Shown: piece by piece, positions 1 to 6,496 of the stretch
Position numbering within the stretch: position 1 is the stretch's first letter
How the letters are laid out: every line of letters begins with the position of its first letter
NCBI GenBank assembly: GCA_964195005.1
Contig: CAXMOO010000223.1
Coordinates: 1-7,254 of the forward strand
Direction: 5' to 3'
Source of the DNA: JAUXLW01 sp964195005
GTDB taxonomy: Bacteria > Actinomycetota > Acidimicrobiia > Spongiisociales > SHLN01
DNA length: 7,254 nucleotides
The notes under the pieces: model-generated
Databases searched by the model: none
What the model was told of the DNA's origin: nothing
Seen by the model: the letters and a program-made list of their open reading frames with translations, nothing else
Position numbers and translations under genes: made by a program

Positions 1-320
1 GTGCCCGAATCCTCGGCGGCTTGCTGCATGGATTTCTGGGCATGTGCCGTGAGGACGATCACTCCGATGTCGGAGGTCTCGGGGTCGGCACGCACTTCGG
101 CGAGGACATGCCACCCGTCGATTCCAGGAAGACCGATGTCGAGAGTGATCAGGTCGGGCCGATGAGTGCGGACAAGTTCAAGACCTGTTTCTCCGCAGTC
201 GGCGAAGAGCAACTCGACCTCCAGCGCAGCGAGGGTCACCCGTAGTAGGTGTTGCACCACCGGGGAATCCTCGATTATGAGGACCGTTGGAACGGTGGCG
301 TGGCGTGGAGGTCGATCCAT
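1..320 (-). CDS. Response regulator receiver domain protein, partial (C-terminal part beyond the window edge)
   Basis: Translating the minus strand from an ATG at 320 gives 106 residues of a CheY-like receiver domain that stays open to base 1. The acidic pair E17-D18 sits in VLIIEDSP, the phospho-acceptor is D61 in LITLDIGLPGIDGW, and the conserved Thr is T91 in VIVLTAH. The conserved Lys (usual KP motif) and any output domain lie beyond the edge, so I cannot say whether this is a stand-alone receiver or a DNA-binding regulator. By family, a partner sensor kinase phosphorylates the Asp, acting in the cytoplasm. The first 11 residues precede the beta-1 strand and are a plausible short lead. 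No good Shine-Dalgarno precedes the ATG; a TTG at 338 is a weaker alternative. The gene is on the same strand as mazG but 249 nt away, with a repeat element between, so it is probably a separate transcription unit. No kinase gene is visible in the window. Confidence 0.88.
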   Translation of the reverse strand, partial: MDRPPRHATVPTVLIIEDSPVVQHLLRVTLAALEVELLFADCGETGLELVRTHRPDLITLDIGLPGIDGWHVLAEVRADPETSDIGVIVLTAHAQKSMQQAAEDSG

Positions 321-346
321 GGGTGTTGGATCGGCCAAACGAGCGG

Positions 347-363
347 ATACCGAAGGACGGTAT
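347..363 (-). other. Small hairpin upstream of the response regulator
   Basis: A perfect 6-bp inverted repeat (ATACCG / CGGTAT) with a 5-nt loop lies 27 nt upstream of the response-regulator ATG. It is outside the 382-546 repeat element. No T-run follows on either strand, so it does not look like an intrinsic terminator; it could be an operator or 5'-leader hairpin. A match this short may be chance. Confidence 0.25.
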
Positions 364-381
364 TCCCGAGACCCGAGGTAT

Positions 382-546
382 CTAGTGCTCCGTCCAGTGA
401 AGTTCGCGATGTTGAGGGCGAGTCAGAGGCGGCGCTGGGAAGGACGCAGGACGAAGGCGCACTTGACGTGCGTCGAGGACGAGGACGCATCCAGCGGCGC
501 CACTGGCCGTCCTGAACGCGAAAAACGTCACTGGTCGGGGCACTAG
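382..546. repeat. MITE-like palindromic element with CTAG-ended terminal inverted repeats
   Basis: The left end (382-404) and the reverse complement of the right end (546-524) agree at 20 of 23 positions, both beginning CTAGTGC, then CCG, then CCAGTGA. Weaker complementarity continues inwards, with a GC-rich stretch (GGCGGCGCTGG on the left, GGCGCCGCTGG on the right arm's complement) about 50 nt from each end, so the 165-nt unit could fold as a long imperfect hairpin. CTAG is itself a palindrome, so the two copies (382-385, 543-546) could be a 4-bp target duplication, as known for some IS5-group elements, or simply part of the repeat. The unit is too short for a transposase and I see no convincing ORF in it. 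It fills most of the gene-free stretch 321-569. A close relative of the right end lies at 5867-5912. The alternative is a conserved regulatory or terminator palindrome; the second copy favours an interspersed repeat. Confidence 0.6.
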
Positions 547-569
547 TCCCGGGGCGCTCCATCGAAGCG

Positions 570-2009
570 CTAACTGCCCTTGGCCTGCTCCCATAAGGCG
601 TTGAAGTCTGCAGCAGACCGGCCCGCCAGATCACCGGCTTCCTCGACCTTGCGAAAGCGCTCGCTGAACCTGTCAACGGCCTGGCGCAGAGCCATTTCCG
701 GATCGATGTCGAGGTGGCGCGAAAGGTTGACCACGGTGAAGAGCACGTCACCGAGCTCATGAGCAACGCCGTCCTCCTGTTCAAGCGCCTCGTCGAGCTC
801 GGCCACTTCCTCGCGCAGCTTCGCCATCACTTCGGATTGATCGGGCCAGTCAAAGCCAACCGAGGCCGCTCGCCGCTGCAACTTGGCGCCGCGGGCCAAG
901 GCCGGCATGTCGACAGGCACATCGTCCATGAGCGAATCCCGGTCCTTCTCCTGCTGTTTGATCCGCTCCCAGTTGACTTCGACCTCGTGTGCACCATCGA
1001 CCTCAATCGGCTCACCCCCGTCCACTCCAAACACATGGGGGTGGCGATGGATGAGCTTGCGCCGGTGCTGCTCGGCCACATTGTCGATCCCGAACACGCC
1101 CGCCTCCGATGCCAGGTTGGAATGAAACAGGACCTGCAGCAGTAGATCGCCGAGCTCCTCCTCCAGATGGAGGTAGGCCGTGACGTCAACCTCACCCGCC
1201 GGCGCCTCGGGCACAAGCTGACTGACGACTTCGATCACTTCGTAGGCCTCCTCGATGAGATGGCGGACCAGACTGTGATGGGTTTGCTTGGCATCCCAGG
1301 GACATTCGGCTCTGAGCCGACGGCTGACCTCTACGAGCCCAGGCCAGCCCACCATGCCCGGGTCGACAAAGACGCTGGTACGGGGCCCCACGTCCACATG
1401 ATCGAGCTCGCCGAGCGGAACCTGGCGCACCACTGCTTCCGACCCTCCAAGGCCGGAGGCGAGGGTTACCAGATGATCCGGCTCGAGCACCTCCAACAAG
1501 GCTCCCTTGAGCCCACCGGCGACGAGCGACGTGTCAACCTGGGCAAAGACGGTGGGCAGGCCCAACAACAGCGGATAGGGCAGCGAACGGGCGTCCAGCA
1601 CCTGCAAGCCGCTGGCCAACGGATCGACTCCGACAGCTACGAAGAGCTCGTCGAGGAATGAGGAGCCACTCCTGACCCGGACCGCGACGCCCGCCTCCTC
1701 TGCCCGTCGCCGTATCTCGGCCACGGAACGCTCCCCGACCCCCGGGCTTCCGGGGACGGCATAGACCACGTCGCCTTCCCTTCCGGCTGCCAGCACCCGA
1801 TCGGCTATCGCCGAATAGACCGCGTCGAAATCCTCCGCCTCCAGGTAGATGTCATCGCAGGATTCGATCTCGCGCATTCGCGACAGCTCTAGAGCCGCCG
1901 GGTGCTCCAGAGTGCGGGAGATCACTCGTTCGCATTCCCTCAAGAGACCGGCGAGGTCTGGAGACAGCCGATCAAGACCTGCCGGTCCCAGGCCGACGAT
2001 GGTGATCAC
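570..2009 (-). CDS. mazG: MazG family nucleoside triphosphate pyrophosphohydrolase with N-terminal tetrapyrrole methylase domain (YabN-like)
   Basis: 479 residues, close to the roughly 490 usual for fused YabN-type proteins. Residues 1-220 form a SAM-dependent tetrapyrrole methylase-like domain, with a glycine-rich start VGLGPAGLD (5-13) and AVPGSPGVGERSV (84-96). Two MazG helical domains follow. The first has CPWDAKQTHHSL (236-247), the metal-binding acidic residues E253-E254 and E284/D288 in EEELGDLLLQ, and KLIHRHPHVFG (318-328). The second has KLQRRAASVGFDW (376-388), EEVAELDEA (400-408) and ELGDVLF (418-424). MazG enzymes cleave NTPs to NMP and pyrophosphate and are tied to removal of aberrant or excess nucleotides; the role of the methylase half is not settled. 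I chose the GTG at 2009 because it overlaps the upstream stop as GTGA and starts right at the beta-1 strand, as family members do. An in-frame GTG at 2045 would add 12 residues. The stop is TAG. Confidence 0.93.
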   Translation of the reverse strand: MITIVGLGPAGLDRLSPDLAGLLRECERVISRTLEHPAALELSRMREIESCDDIYLEAEDFDAVYSAIADRVLAAGREGDVVYAVPGSPGVGERSVAEIRRRAEEAGVAVRVRSGSSFLDELFVAVGVDPLASGLQVLDARSLPYPLLLGLPTVFAQVDTSLVAGGLKGALLEVLEPDHLVTLASGLGGSEAVVRQVPLGELDHVDVGPRTSVFVDPGMVGWPGLVEVSRRLRAECPWDAKQTHHSLVRHLIEEAYEVIEVVSQLVPEAPAGEVDVTAYLHLEEELGDLLLQVLFHSNLASEAGVFGIDNVAEQHRRKLIHRHPHVFGVDGGEPIEVDGAHEVEVNWERIKQQEKDRDSLMDDVPVDMPALARGAKLQRRAASVGFDWPDQSEVMAKLREEVAELDEALEQEDGVAHELGDVLFTVVNLSRHLDIDPEMALRQAVDRFSERFRKVEEAGDLAGRSAADFNALWEQAKGS

Positions 2010-2509
2010 TCCGGATAGACCAGTGGGTCGGGGTTCACGCGCCACACGCCGAATCGCCTCTTCACTTTGACGTCGGCGTTGCGCAGTGTGTCGTTGGCCC
2101 AGTTGGTAGCGGCCGACAGATCGCCGAGCTCTTCAGCGAGCAGCGGCCAGAGCAACCCAACTCCTGGCACCACCCGGGCCTGGGTTTCGAAATAGCCGAA
2201 GTTGGCTCGCGGGTCCGAGTGGCTCGCGGGAGGAAGCCCGGCCAGGATCGCCGCCGCGTTGGCTGAAACTTCTTCGGAATCGAGCGTTATTTGAAACTCC
2301 ACTTCGGCAGCCTTCAACAACACCCGGTCGCGAATTTCCCAGTTCAAGGCATTCAGAAATACTTCCCTGGCGACTTCGAACCCGTCGGGCTCAACTGGTA
2401 TGTCCGATAGCGACAGGCTGAAACCGTCCACCGTGGCGACATTGGTGCCCCCACTACACGCCGCTGCGAGAAGACTCACCGTCAGCACAACGCTGAAACG
2501 CTTCATCAT
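2006..2509 (-). CDS. Small SurA N-terminal-like lipoprotein
   Basis: 167 residues. A positively charged start (MMKRF) and a hydrophobic stretch (7-17) end in AAAC with the candidate lipidated cysteine at C18, so the mature protein is predicted to be a membrane-anchored extracytoplasmic lipoprotein. Position -3 of the lipobox is Ala rather than the usual Leu. VATVDGFSLSLSDI just after the anchor resembles the opening strand of SurA/PrsA-type foldases (VATVNG...). The rest has charged and hydrophobic stretches compatible with a helical chaperone domain. The ending, with RRFGVWRVNPDP, resembles the RYGxWD-type tail of actinobacterial SurA_N lipoproteins often found between mfd and mazG. No parvulin (rotamase) domain is visible, so peptidyl-prolyl isomerase activity is not expected; a chaperone-like role is inference. 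The ATG overlaps the mfd stop by 4 nt (ATGA), which points to translational coupling. A second Met at codon 2 is an alternative start. Confidence 0.85.
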   Translation of the reverse strand: MMKRFSVVLTVSLLAAACSGGTNVATVDGFSLSLSDIPVEPDGFEVAREVFLNALNWEIRDRVLLKAAEVEFQITLDSEEVSANAAAILAGLPPASHSDPRANFGYFETQARVVPGVGLLWPLLAEELGDLSAATNWANDTLRNADVKVKRRFGVWRVNPDPLVYPE

Positions 2510-5500
2510 CCTGAGCTCTTTTCAGGCCACATGGTGCAAATGAATTCCGTCAGGCTCTCGGGGAGCCCTCCCGGTGCCGGGATAAAGGCCGCGTCACCGC
2601 GCAAAACCGCTCCCGGTGCGAGCCGTTCGAGACGGACCTCCTGGGACACAGCCAGCGACACCGGCCGCAACTTGATCTCATTTCGCATCTTGACGACATC
2701 CTCCAGCCCGACTCGCAGTGCCTCGACCCGGAGCCTGGCAACCGCGATGAGCTGATCGGCCTCCGACGGAAGTGGACCGTAGCGTTCTCGCCACTCTGCG
2801 GCAACGTCGTCGACCTCGTCTTGCGAAGCGGCAGACGCCAACCGGCGGTAGGCCTCGAGACGGGCCGGCTGATCTGCCACATAGGTCTCCGGAAGATGAG
2901 CGGTGATCGCCAGATCAATGCGTACCTCGCTCGGCTCCTCGACCTCGGGAGCGGTCCCCCGCAGCTCATGAACGGCCTCGGCCACCAGCTCGATGTATAG
3001 GTCGAAACCGACGGCCGCCAGGTGCCCGGATTGCACCTCGCCGAGCATGCTGCCGGCGCCGCGGATCTCCAGGTCTCGCATGGCCAGCTCAAAGCCGGAC
3101 CCGAGGTCGGTGTGCTCTCCCACCGCCTCGAGCCGGCGATAGGCCTCCTCGGAGAGTCGGTCATCTGGAGGGTGGAACAGGTAGGCGTAGGCACGATGAT
3201 GGGAACGACCCACCCGTCCCCGCAACTGGTACAGCTGGGCGAGTCCCAGTAAATCAGCTCGCTCGACGATGAGCGTGTTGACCGTCGGCAAATCCAATCC
3301 CGATTCGATAATCGTCGTGGCAACAAGGACGTCGTACTCGCGATCCCAGAAATCCAACATCACCTGCTCGAGCTGCCCCTCGCTCAGTCGCCCGTGAGCC
3401 ACAGCGTACCTGGCGTTGGGAACCAGCTGCTTGAGGCGGGCCACGGCGTGATCGATCGACTGAACCCGATTGTGGACATAGAAAACCTGGCCTTCTCGCA
3501 AGACCTCGCGTCGAATGGCGGCCGATACCGAAGGAGTGTCGTAGGGCCCGACGTAGGTGAGAATCGGCTGGCGATCCAACGGGGGCGTCTGGATGCGGCT
3601 CACATCCCGGACGCCGGTGAGAGCCATCTCCAACGTACGCGGGATCGGCGTCGCAGTCAGCGTCAGCACGTCGACCCGCGACTGCAGCTCCTTTATCCGA
3701 TCCTTGGCCGAGACACCAAAGCGCTGCTCCTCATCAACAATCAGCATCCCCAGCTTGTGAAACACCACGTCATCGGAGAGCAGGCGGTGGGTGCCGATGA
3801 CGATGTCGACCTCTCCGCTCGCCAAACCGGCCAGGACTTCCTTCTGCTGCTTTGCGGTGAGAAACCGGCTCAGCACCTCAACCCGGACGGGATAAGGGGC
3901 AAACCTTTCGCTGAAGGTCTGGTGATGCTGCTGAGCCAACAGGGTCGTCGGCACCAATGTCGCAACCTGGCGCCCGGCCTCCACCGCCTTGAAAGCCCCC
4001 CGGATGGCCACCTCGGTTTTCCCAAATCCAACGTCTCCGAAGATCAGGCGGTCCATCGGCTCCGAGCTCTCCATGTCACCCTTTACGTCGGCAATCGCCT
4101 GCAATTGATCCGGGGTCTCCTCGAACGGAAACGTGGCCTCGAACTCTGACTGCCACGGTGTGTCCCGGCCGTAGGCAAACCCGGAAATGCTCGCTCGCTC
4201 CTTGTGCAAAGCCACTACCCGTTCGGCAACTACCGCCAGCTCACGGCTAACCCGGGTCCTGGTGGCCGACCAGTCTGCTCCGCCCATGCGGGACAAGCGG
4301 GGCGCTTCTCCCCCGCTGTACGGCCGAACTGCGGCCAGCTGGTCGGTGGGAACGTACAACTTGTCGGCCCCGGCGTACTCGAGAAGCAAGTAGTCGCGCT
4401 CCACACCGGCCATTGCCTGGGTGACCAGGCCTTCGAATCGGCCGATTCCATGGCGATGGTGAATCACATAGCTGCCTTCCACCAGGTCTCGATAGCCTTC
4501 GGCGCTGACCGGGCGAACCCGGGTGGCGTGACGATGGGCCCGGCGCCGGCCGGCCACTTCCTGTTCTCCCACCACGGCCAGCGAAAGCTCAGCAAAGACG
4601 AAGCCCCGATGGATGCCCTCGGCCACTACCGCCGATTCCTCGGCCTGATCCACCCGCGGTAATTCCAGCCCCTCCTCGGCGAGGACTTTGGCCACCCGAT
4701 CGGCCGCAGGGGCTCCGTCCATGGCCACCACTACGTCGATCTTCGACGCCCGCAGCCGAGAAATCGCCCCCACCACCGAGCCGGCATCTCCCCCGGTGGC
4801 ATCGAACCCCTGGATTTCAAAACCCCGATCTGCCGGGCCGGCGGCCAGGCCCGGCGCCTCGAGCACCTGGCGGTCGATGAGCAGGCCTTCCAGCGGGAGA
4901 TAGAGCAAGGGGTGCTCGCCGGCAGCAGGAGCCTTCTCGCCCCACGTCGGCGCCAGAGCCTCGGCCAGCTCGGATTCCTCGGTTCGCAGTTCGCGACTCC
5001 GATCGTGGCAGCGCACCGGATCCACCACAACAACCTGGGTTGACGAGTTGAGATCATCCAAAACCGCCTGCTCCTCCGCCAACCACGGCAGCCACGACTC
5101 CATGCCGGCGAACAAGACCCCTTCCGCCAGCCGATCCCACGTGGAGGCTGCCCATTGCTCCGAGATCAGAAGGTGGCGAGCCGCCTGCCGAATCTCCGGC
5201 GTGGGGCGAAACTCCCTAGCCGGGTATGCCACCAGGACCGCCTCCTCTGCCGAGCGCTGCGATGTCACCTTGAAATCGCGGACCGAGTCCACCTCATCTC
5301 CCCAGAACTCGAGACGCACCGGCATTTCCGCCTGGGCAGCAAAAACGTCGACAATCCCGCCGCGCACGCTGAACTCGCCCCGGCCCTCCACCCGATCTGA
5401 CCTGTGATATCCGTGCTCGGCGAGCTCCTTGGCCAAAACTACCGGGTCCATGGTGTCTCCCGGCTCCAGCCGAATCGGCTCAACCGGAACCGGGCTGGAG

Positions 5501-5853
5501 CGCTGGGTGATCGCCCGCACCGACGCCACTGCCACCAGGGATTCTGCCCCCCGCAACCGATGGCGGACCTCGGCTCTGCGGGCCATGGTTGCGATGTTGG
5601 GGGAAACGTGCTCAAAGGGAAGGGTCTCCCAGGCAGGGAGCACCTGCGTGTCATCCCAGAAAAGCTCGAGGTCGTCTGCCAGATCATCGGCCTCCTGGTC
5701 GCCGGCCACGACCGCCAGAACCGGCTTTTGGCTTGCCAGCGCCAGGCCTGCCAGGAAGAAGGCGCGCAGAGGCGCCGGCACTACATATCGGCCGGGGACG
5801 GAAGGCATCTCTCGGGTGGACCAGCGGTCCACGAATGCGCCCAACTGCGCCAT
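2506..5853 (-). CDS. mfd: Transcription-repair coupling factor Mfd
   Basis: 1115 residues (E. coli Mfd has 1148). Mfd is a cytoplasmic ATP-driven translocase that dislodges RNA polymerase stalled at DNA damage and recruits UvrA. Domains in order: UvrB-homology module (about 1-220) that lacks a Walker A motif, as normal for Mfd; linker/D3 region (to about 450); CarD-like RNA polymerase interaction domain (about 455-515, SYVIHHRHGIGRFEG); RecG-like translocase with Walker A GDVGFGKTE (606-614), DEEQ box (707-710), TATPIPRT (733-740), TTIIESGLDLP (846-856) and QLRGRVGRS (876-884); C-terminal TRCF domain (about 970-1070). All helicase motifs are intact, so it should be active. The ATG at 5853 has no recognisable Shine-Dalgarno: the 13 nt before it on the coding strand are pyrimidine-rich. 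A 46-bp repeat ends 13 nt upstream. The 3' end overlaps the lipoprotein gene by 4 nt. Confidence 0.97.
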   Translation of the reverse strand: MAQLGAFVDRWSTREMPSVPGRYVVPAPLRAFFLAGLALASQKPVLAVVAGDQEADDLADDLELFWDDTQVLPAWETLPFEHVSPNIATMARRAEVRHRLRGAESLVAVASVRAITQRSSPVPVEPIRLEPGDTMDPVVLAKELAEHGYHRSDRVEGRGEFSVRGGIVDVFAAQAEMPVRLEFWGDEVDSVRDFKVTSQRSAEEAVLVAYPAREFRPTPEIRQAARHLLISEQWAASTWDRLAEGVLFAGMESWLPWLAEEQAVLDDLNSSTQVVVVDPVRCHDRSRELRTEESELAEALAPTWGEKAPAAGEHPLLYLPLEGLLIDRQVLEAPGLAAGPADRGFEIQGFDATGGDAGSVVGAISRLRASKIDVVVAMDGAPAADRVAKVLAEEGLELPRVDQAEESAVVAEGIHRGFVFAELSLAVVGEQEVAGRRRAHRHATRVRPVSAEGYRDLVEGSYVIHHRHGIGRFEGLVTQAMAGVERDYLLLEYAGADKLYVPTDQLAAVRPYSGGEAPRLSRMGGADWSATRTRVSRELAVVAERVVALHKERASISGFAYGRDTPWQSEFEATFPFEETPDQLQAIADVKGDMESSEPMDRLIFGDVGFGKTEVAIRGAFKAVEAGRQVATLVPTTLLAQQHHQTFSERFAPYPVRVEVLSRFLTAKQQKEVLAGLASGEVDIVIGTHRLLSDDVVFHKLGMLIVDEEQRFGVSAKDRIKELQSRVDVLTLTATPIPRTLEMALTGVRDVSRIQTPPLDRQPILTYVGPYDTPSVSAAIRREVLREGQVFYVHNRVQSIDHAVARLKQLVPNARYAVAHGRLSEGQLEQVMLDFWDREYDVLVATTIIESGLDLPTVNTLIVERADLLGLAQLYQLRGRVGRSHHRAYAYLFHPPDDRLSEEAYRRLEAVGEHTDLGSGFELAMRDLEIRGAGSMLGEVQSGHLAAVGFDLYIELVAEAVHELRGTAPEVEEPSEVRIDLAITAHLPETYVADQPARLEAYRRLASAASQDEVDDVAAEWRERYGPLPSEADQLIAVARLRVEALRVGLEDVVKMRNEIKLRPVSLAVSQEVRLERLAPGAVLRGDAAFIPAPGGLPESLTEFICTMWPEKSSG

Positions 5854-5866
5854 GTGACGGAGGATG

Positions 5867-5912
5867 CTAGTGCCCCGACCAGTAACGTTTGCCGCGTCCA
5901 GGACGGCCGGTG
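5867..5912. repeat. Second copy of the CTAG-ended repeat, in the pth-mfd gap
   Basis: The reverse complement of these 46 bases matches 501-546 at 41 of 46 positions with no gaps. It begins with the same outer end, CTAGTGCCCCGACCAGT. Similarity stops abruptly at 5912, and no matching opposite end is visible to the right, where the pth stop codon begins at 5925. It is therefore either one arm of a decayed element or a shorter independent unit. It occupies two thirds of the 69-nt spacer and its CTAG end points at mfd. It contains a small internal palindrome (CGTCCAGGACG, 5895-5905). Confidence 0.7.
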
Positions 5913-5922
5913 AGGAAGGCTT

Positions 5923-6486
5923 TCAGGAGGCTGTCCCCCGATGCCCGGCGACCTGGCGAGCCGACTCCTCACCACCGGTTGCGAACGCCTCGAGAACGTC
6001 TGCCGCCTCGCGGGCGAGGATCTCGGCCTCCACTGGGTCGTCGAAACGCTTCAGCACGTAGTCGGCGGGATCCTCCGAGCCGGGAGGTCGACCAACCCCG
6101 ATCCGGAGCCGCCAGAAGGCCTGGCTCCCGAGAGAATCAACAATCGACCTGACGCCGTTGTGGCCGCCGCTGCCCCGGCTGTCGTGCACCCGCATCTTGC
6201 CGAAGGCCAGATCGATGTCGTCGTGAGCCACCAGCAGCCGGCCCGATTCGAAGTAGCGAATCAGCGGACCAACCGCGCGACCGGACTCGTTCATGAACGT
6301 GGTTGGGATGGCCAGCCTGACTTTGACGTCGCCACAGAAGCCATCTGCCACTTGCACCGGAATGCCGCGTGGGCCCGACCGAAAGTCGGCGCCTATCTTG
6401 TCTGCCAGGACTCGCACGGCGTCGGCCCCAATGTTGTGCCTGGTGCCCTGGTACTCGGCACCAGGATTCTGCAGCCCTATGAGCAT
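5923..6486 (-). CDS. pth: Peptidyl-tRNA hydrolase
   Basis: 187 residues, normal for bacterial Pth (E. coli 194). It cleaves the ester bond of peptidyl-tRNAs released prematurely from ribosomes, recycling tRNA in the cytoplasm. The active-site set is complete: N7 (in LQNPG), catalytic H17 (TRHNIG), N66 (TTFMNESG), D89 (VAHDDIDL) and N110 (GSGGHNG), matching N10, H20, N68, D93 and N114 of E. coli. The usual GLGNPG motif reads GLQNPG here (Q6), and the first beta strand is about one residue short from the ATG. That makes the adjacent upstream TTG at 6489 a possible true start. No strong Shine-Dalgarno sits at normal spacing; AAGG lies 14 nt before the ATG, inside the end of rplY. The gene begins 10 nt after the rplY stop, so co-transcription and perhaps reinitiation are likely. 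The reading frame stays open far into rplY, but that extension is Arg/Lys-rich and unlike Pth. Confidence 0.95.
   Translation of the reverse strand: MLIGLQNPGAEYQGTRHNIGADAVRVLADKIGADFRSGPRGIPVQVADGFCGDVKVRLAIPTTFMNESGRAVGPLIRYFESGRLLVAHDDIDLAFGKMRVHDSRGSGGHNGVRSIVDSLGSQAFWRLRIGVGRPPGSEDPADYVLKRFDDPVEAEILAREAADVLEAFATGGEESARQVAGHRGTAS
6439..6465 (-). other. 9-bp GC-rich hairpin just inside pth
   Basis: A perfect inverted repeat, CCTGGTGCC and GGCACCAGG, with a 9-nt loop begins about 21 nt after the pth ATG, over the codons for P8-R16. In the mRNA it would form a stable stem in the early coding region. The encoded residues (NPG, Y, TR) are family-conserved, so part of the symmetry may be forced by the protein. 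There is no T-run, so it is not a terminator. Confidence 0.35.
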
Positions 6487-6496
6487 CAAAGCGCTA

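Noticed and set aside
321..569. Possible tRNA, small RNA gene or CRISPR in the gene-free stretch
   Set aside because: I see no cloverleaf, no direct repeat/spacer pattern and no terminator. The stretch is explained mainly by the inverted-repeat element and one small hairpin.
554..570. Hairpin GCGCT...AGCGC directly after the mazG coding region as a terminator
   Set aside because: The stem is only 5 bp with a 7-nt loop, overlaps the stop codon and has no T-run on the minus strand. It is too weak to call.
275..784. Minus-strand open frame of 169 codons spanning the repeat element and the end of mazG
   Set aside because: It overlaps the second MazG domain in another frame and runs through the repeat. 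Its low-complexity Arg/Ser/Pro composition indicates a GC-rich shadow.
2010..2045. Upstream GTG start for mazG, adding 12 residues
   Set aside because: The GTG at 2009 gives a 4-nt GTGA overlap with the preceding stop and begins at the first methylase strand; the extra residues (MAREPRPTGLSG) look like out-of-frame lipoprotein-gene sequence.
3394..4149. Long plus-strand open frame (about 250 codons) antisense to mfd
   Set aside because: It lies wholly within mfd's translocase region, whose motifs are intact on the minus strand. The translation resembles no family I know and is typical of antisense frames in GC-rich DNA.
5404..5913. Plus-strand open frames over the mfd 5' end that run into the repeat, with peptides resembling those of the frames at 275-784 and 382-594
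   Set aside because: The shared peptide stretches come from the repeated DNA itself, not from a shared protein; the frames are antisense to mfd.
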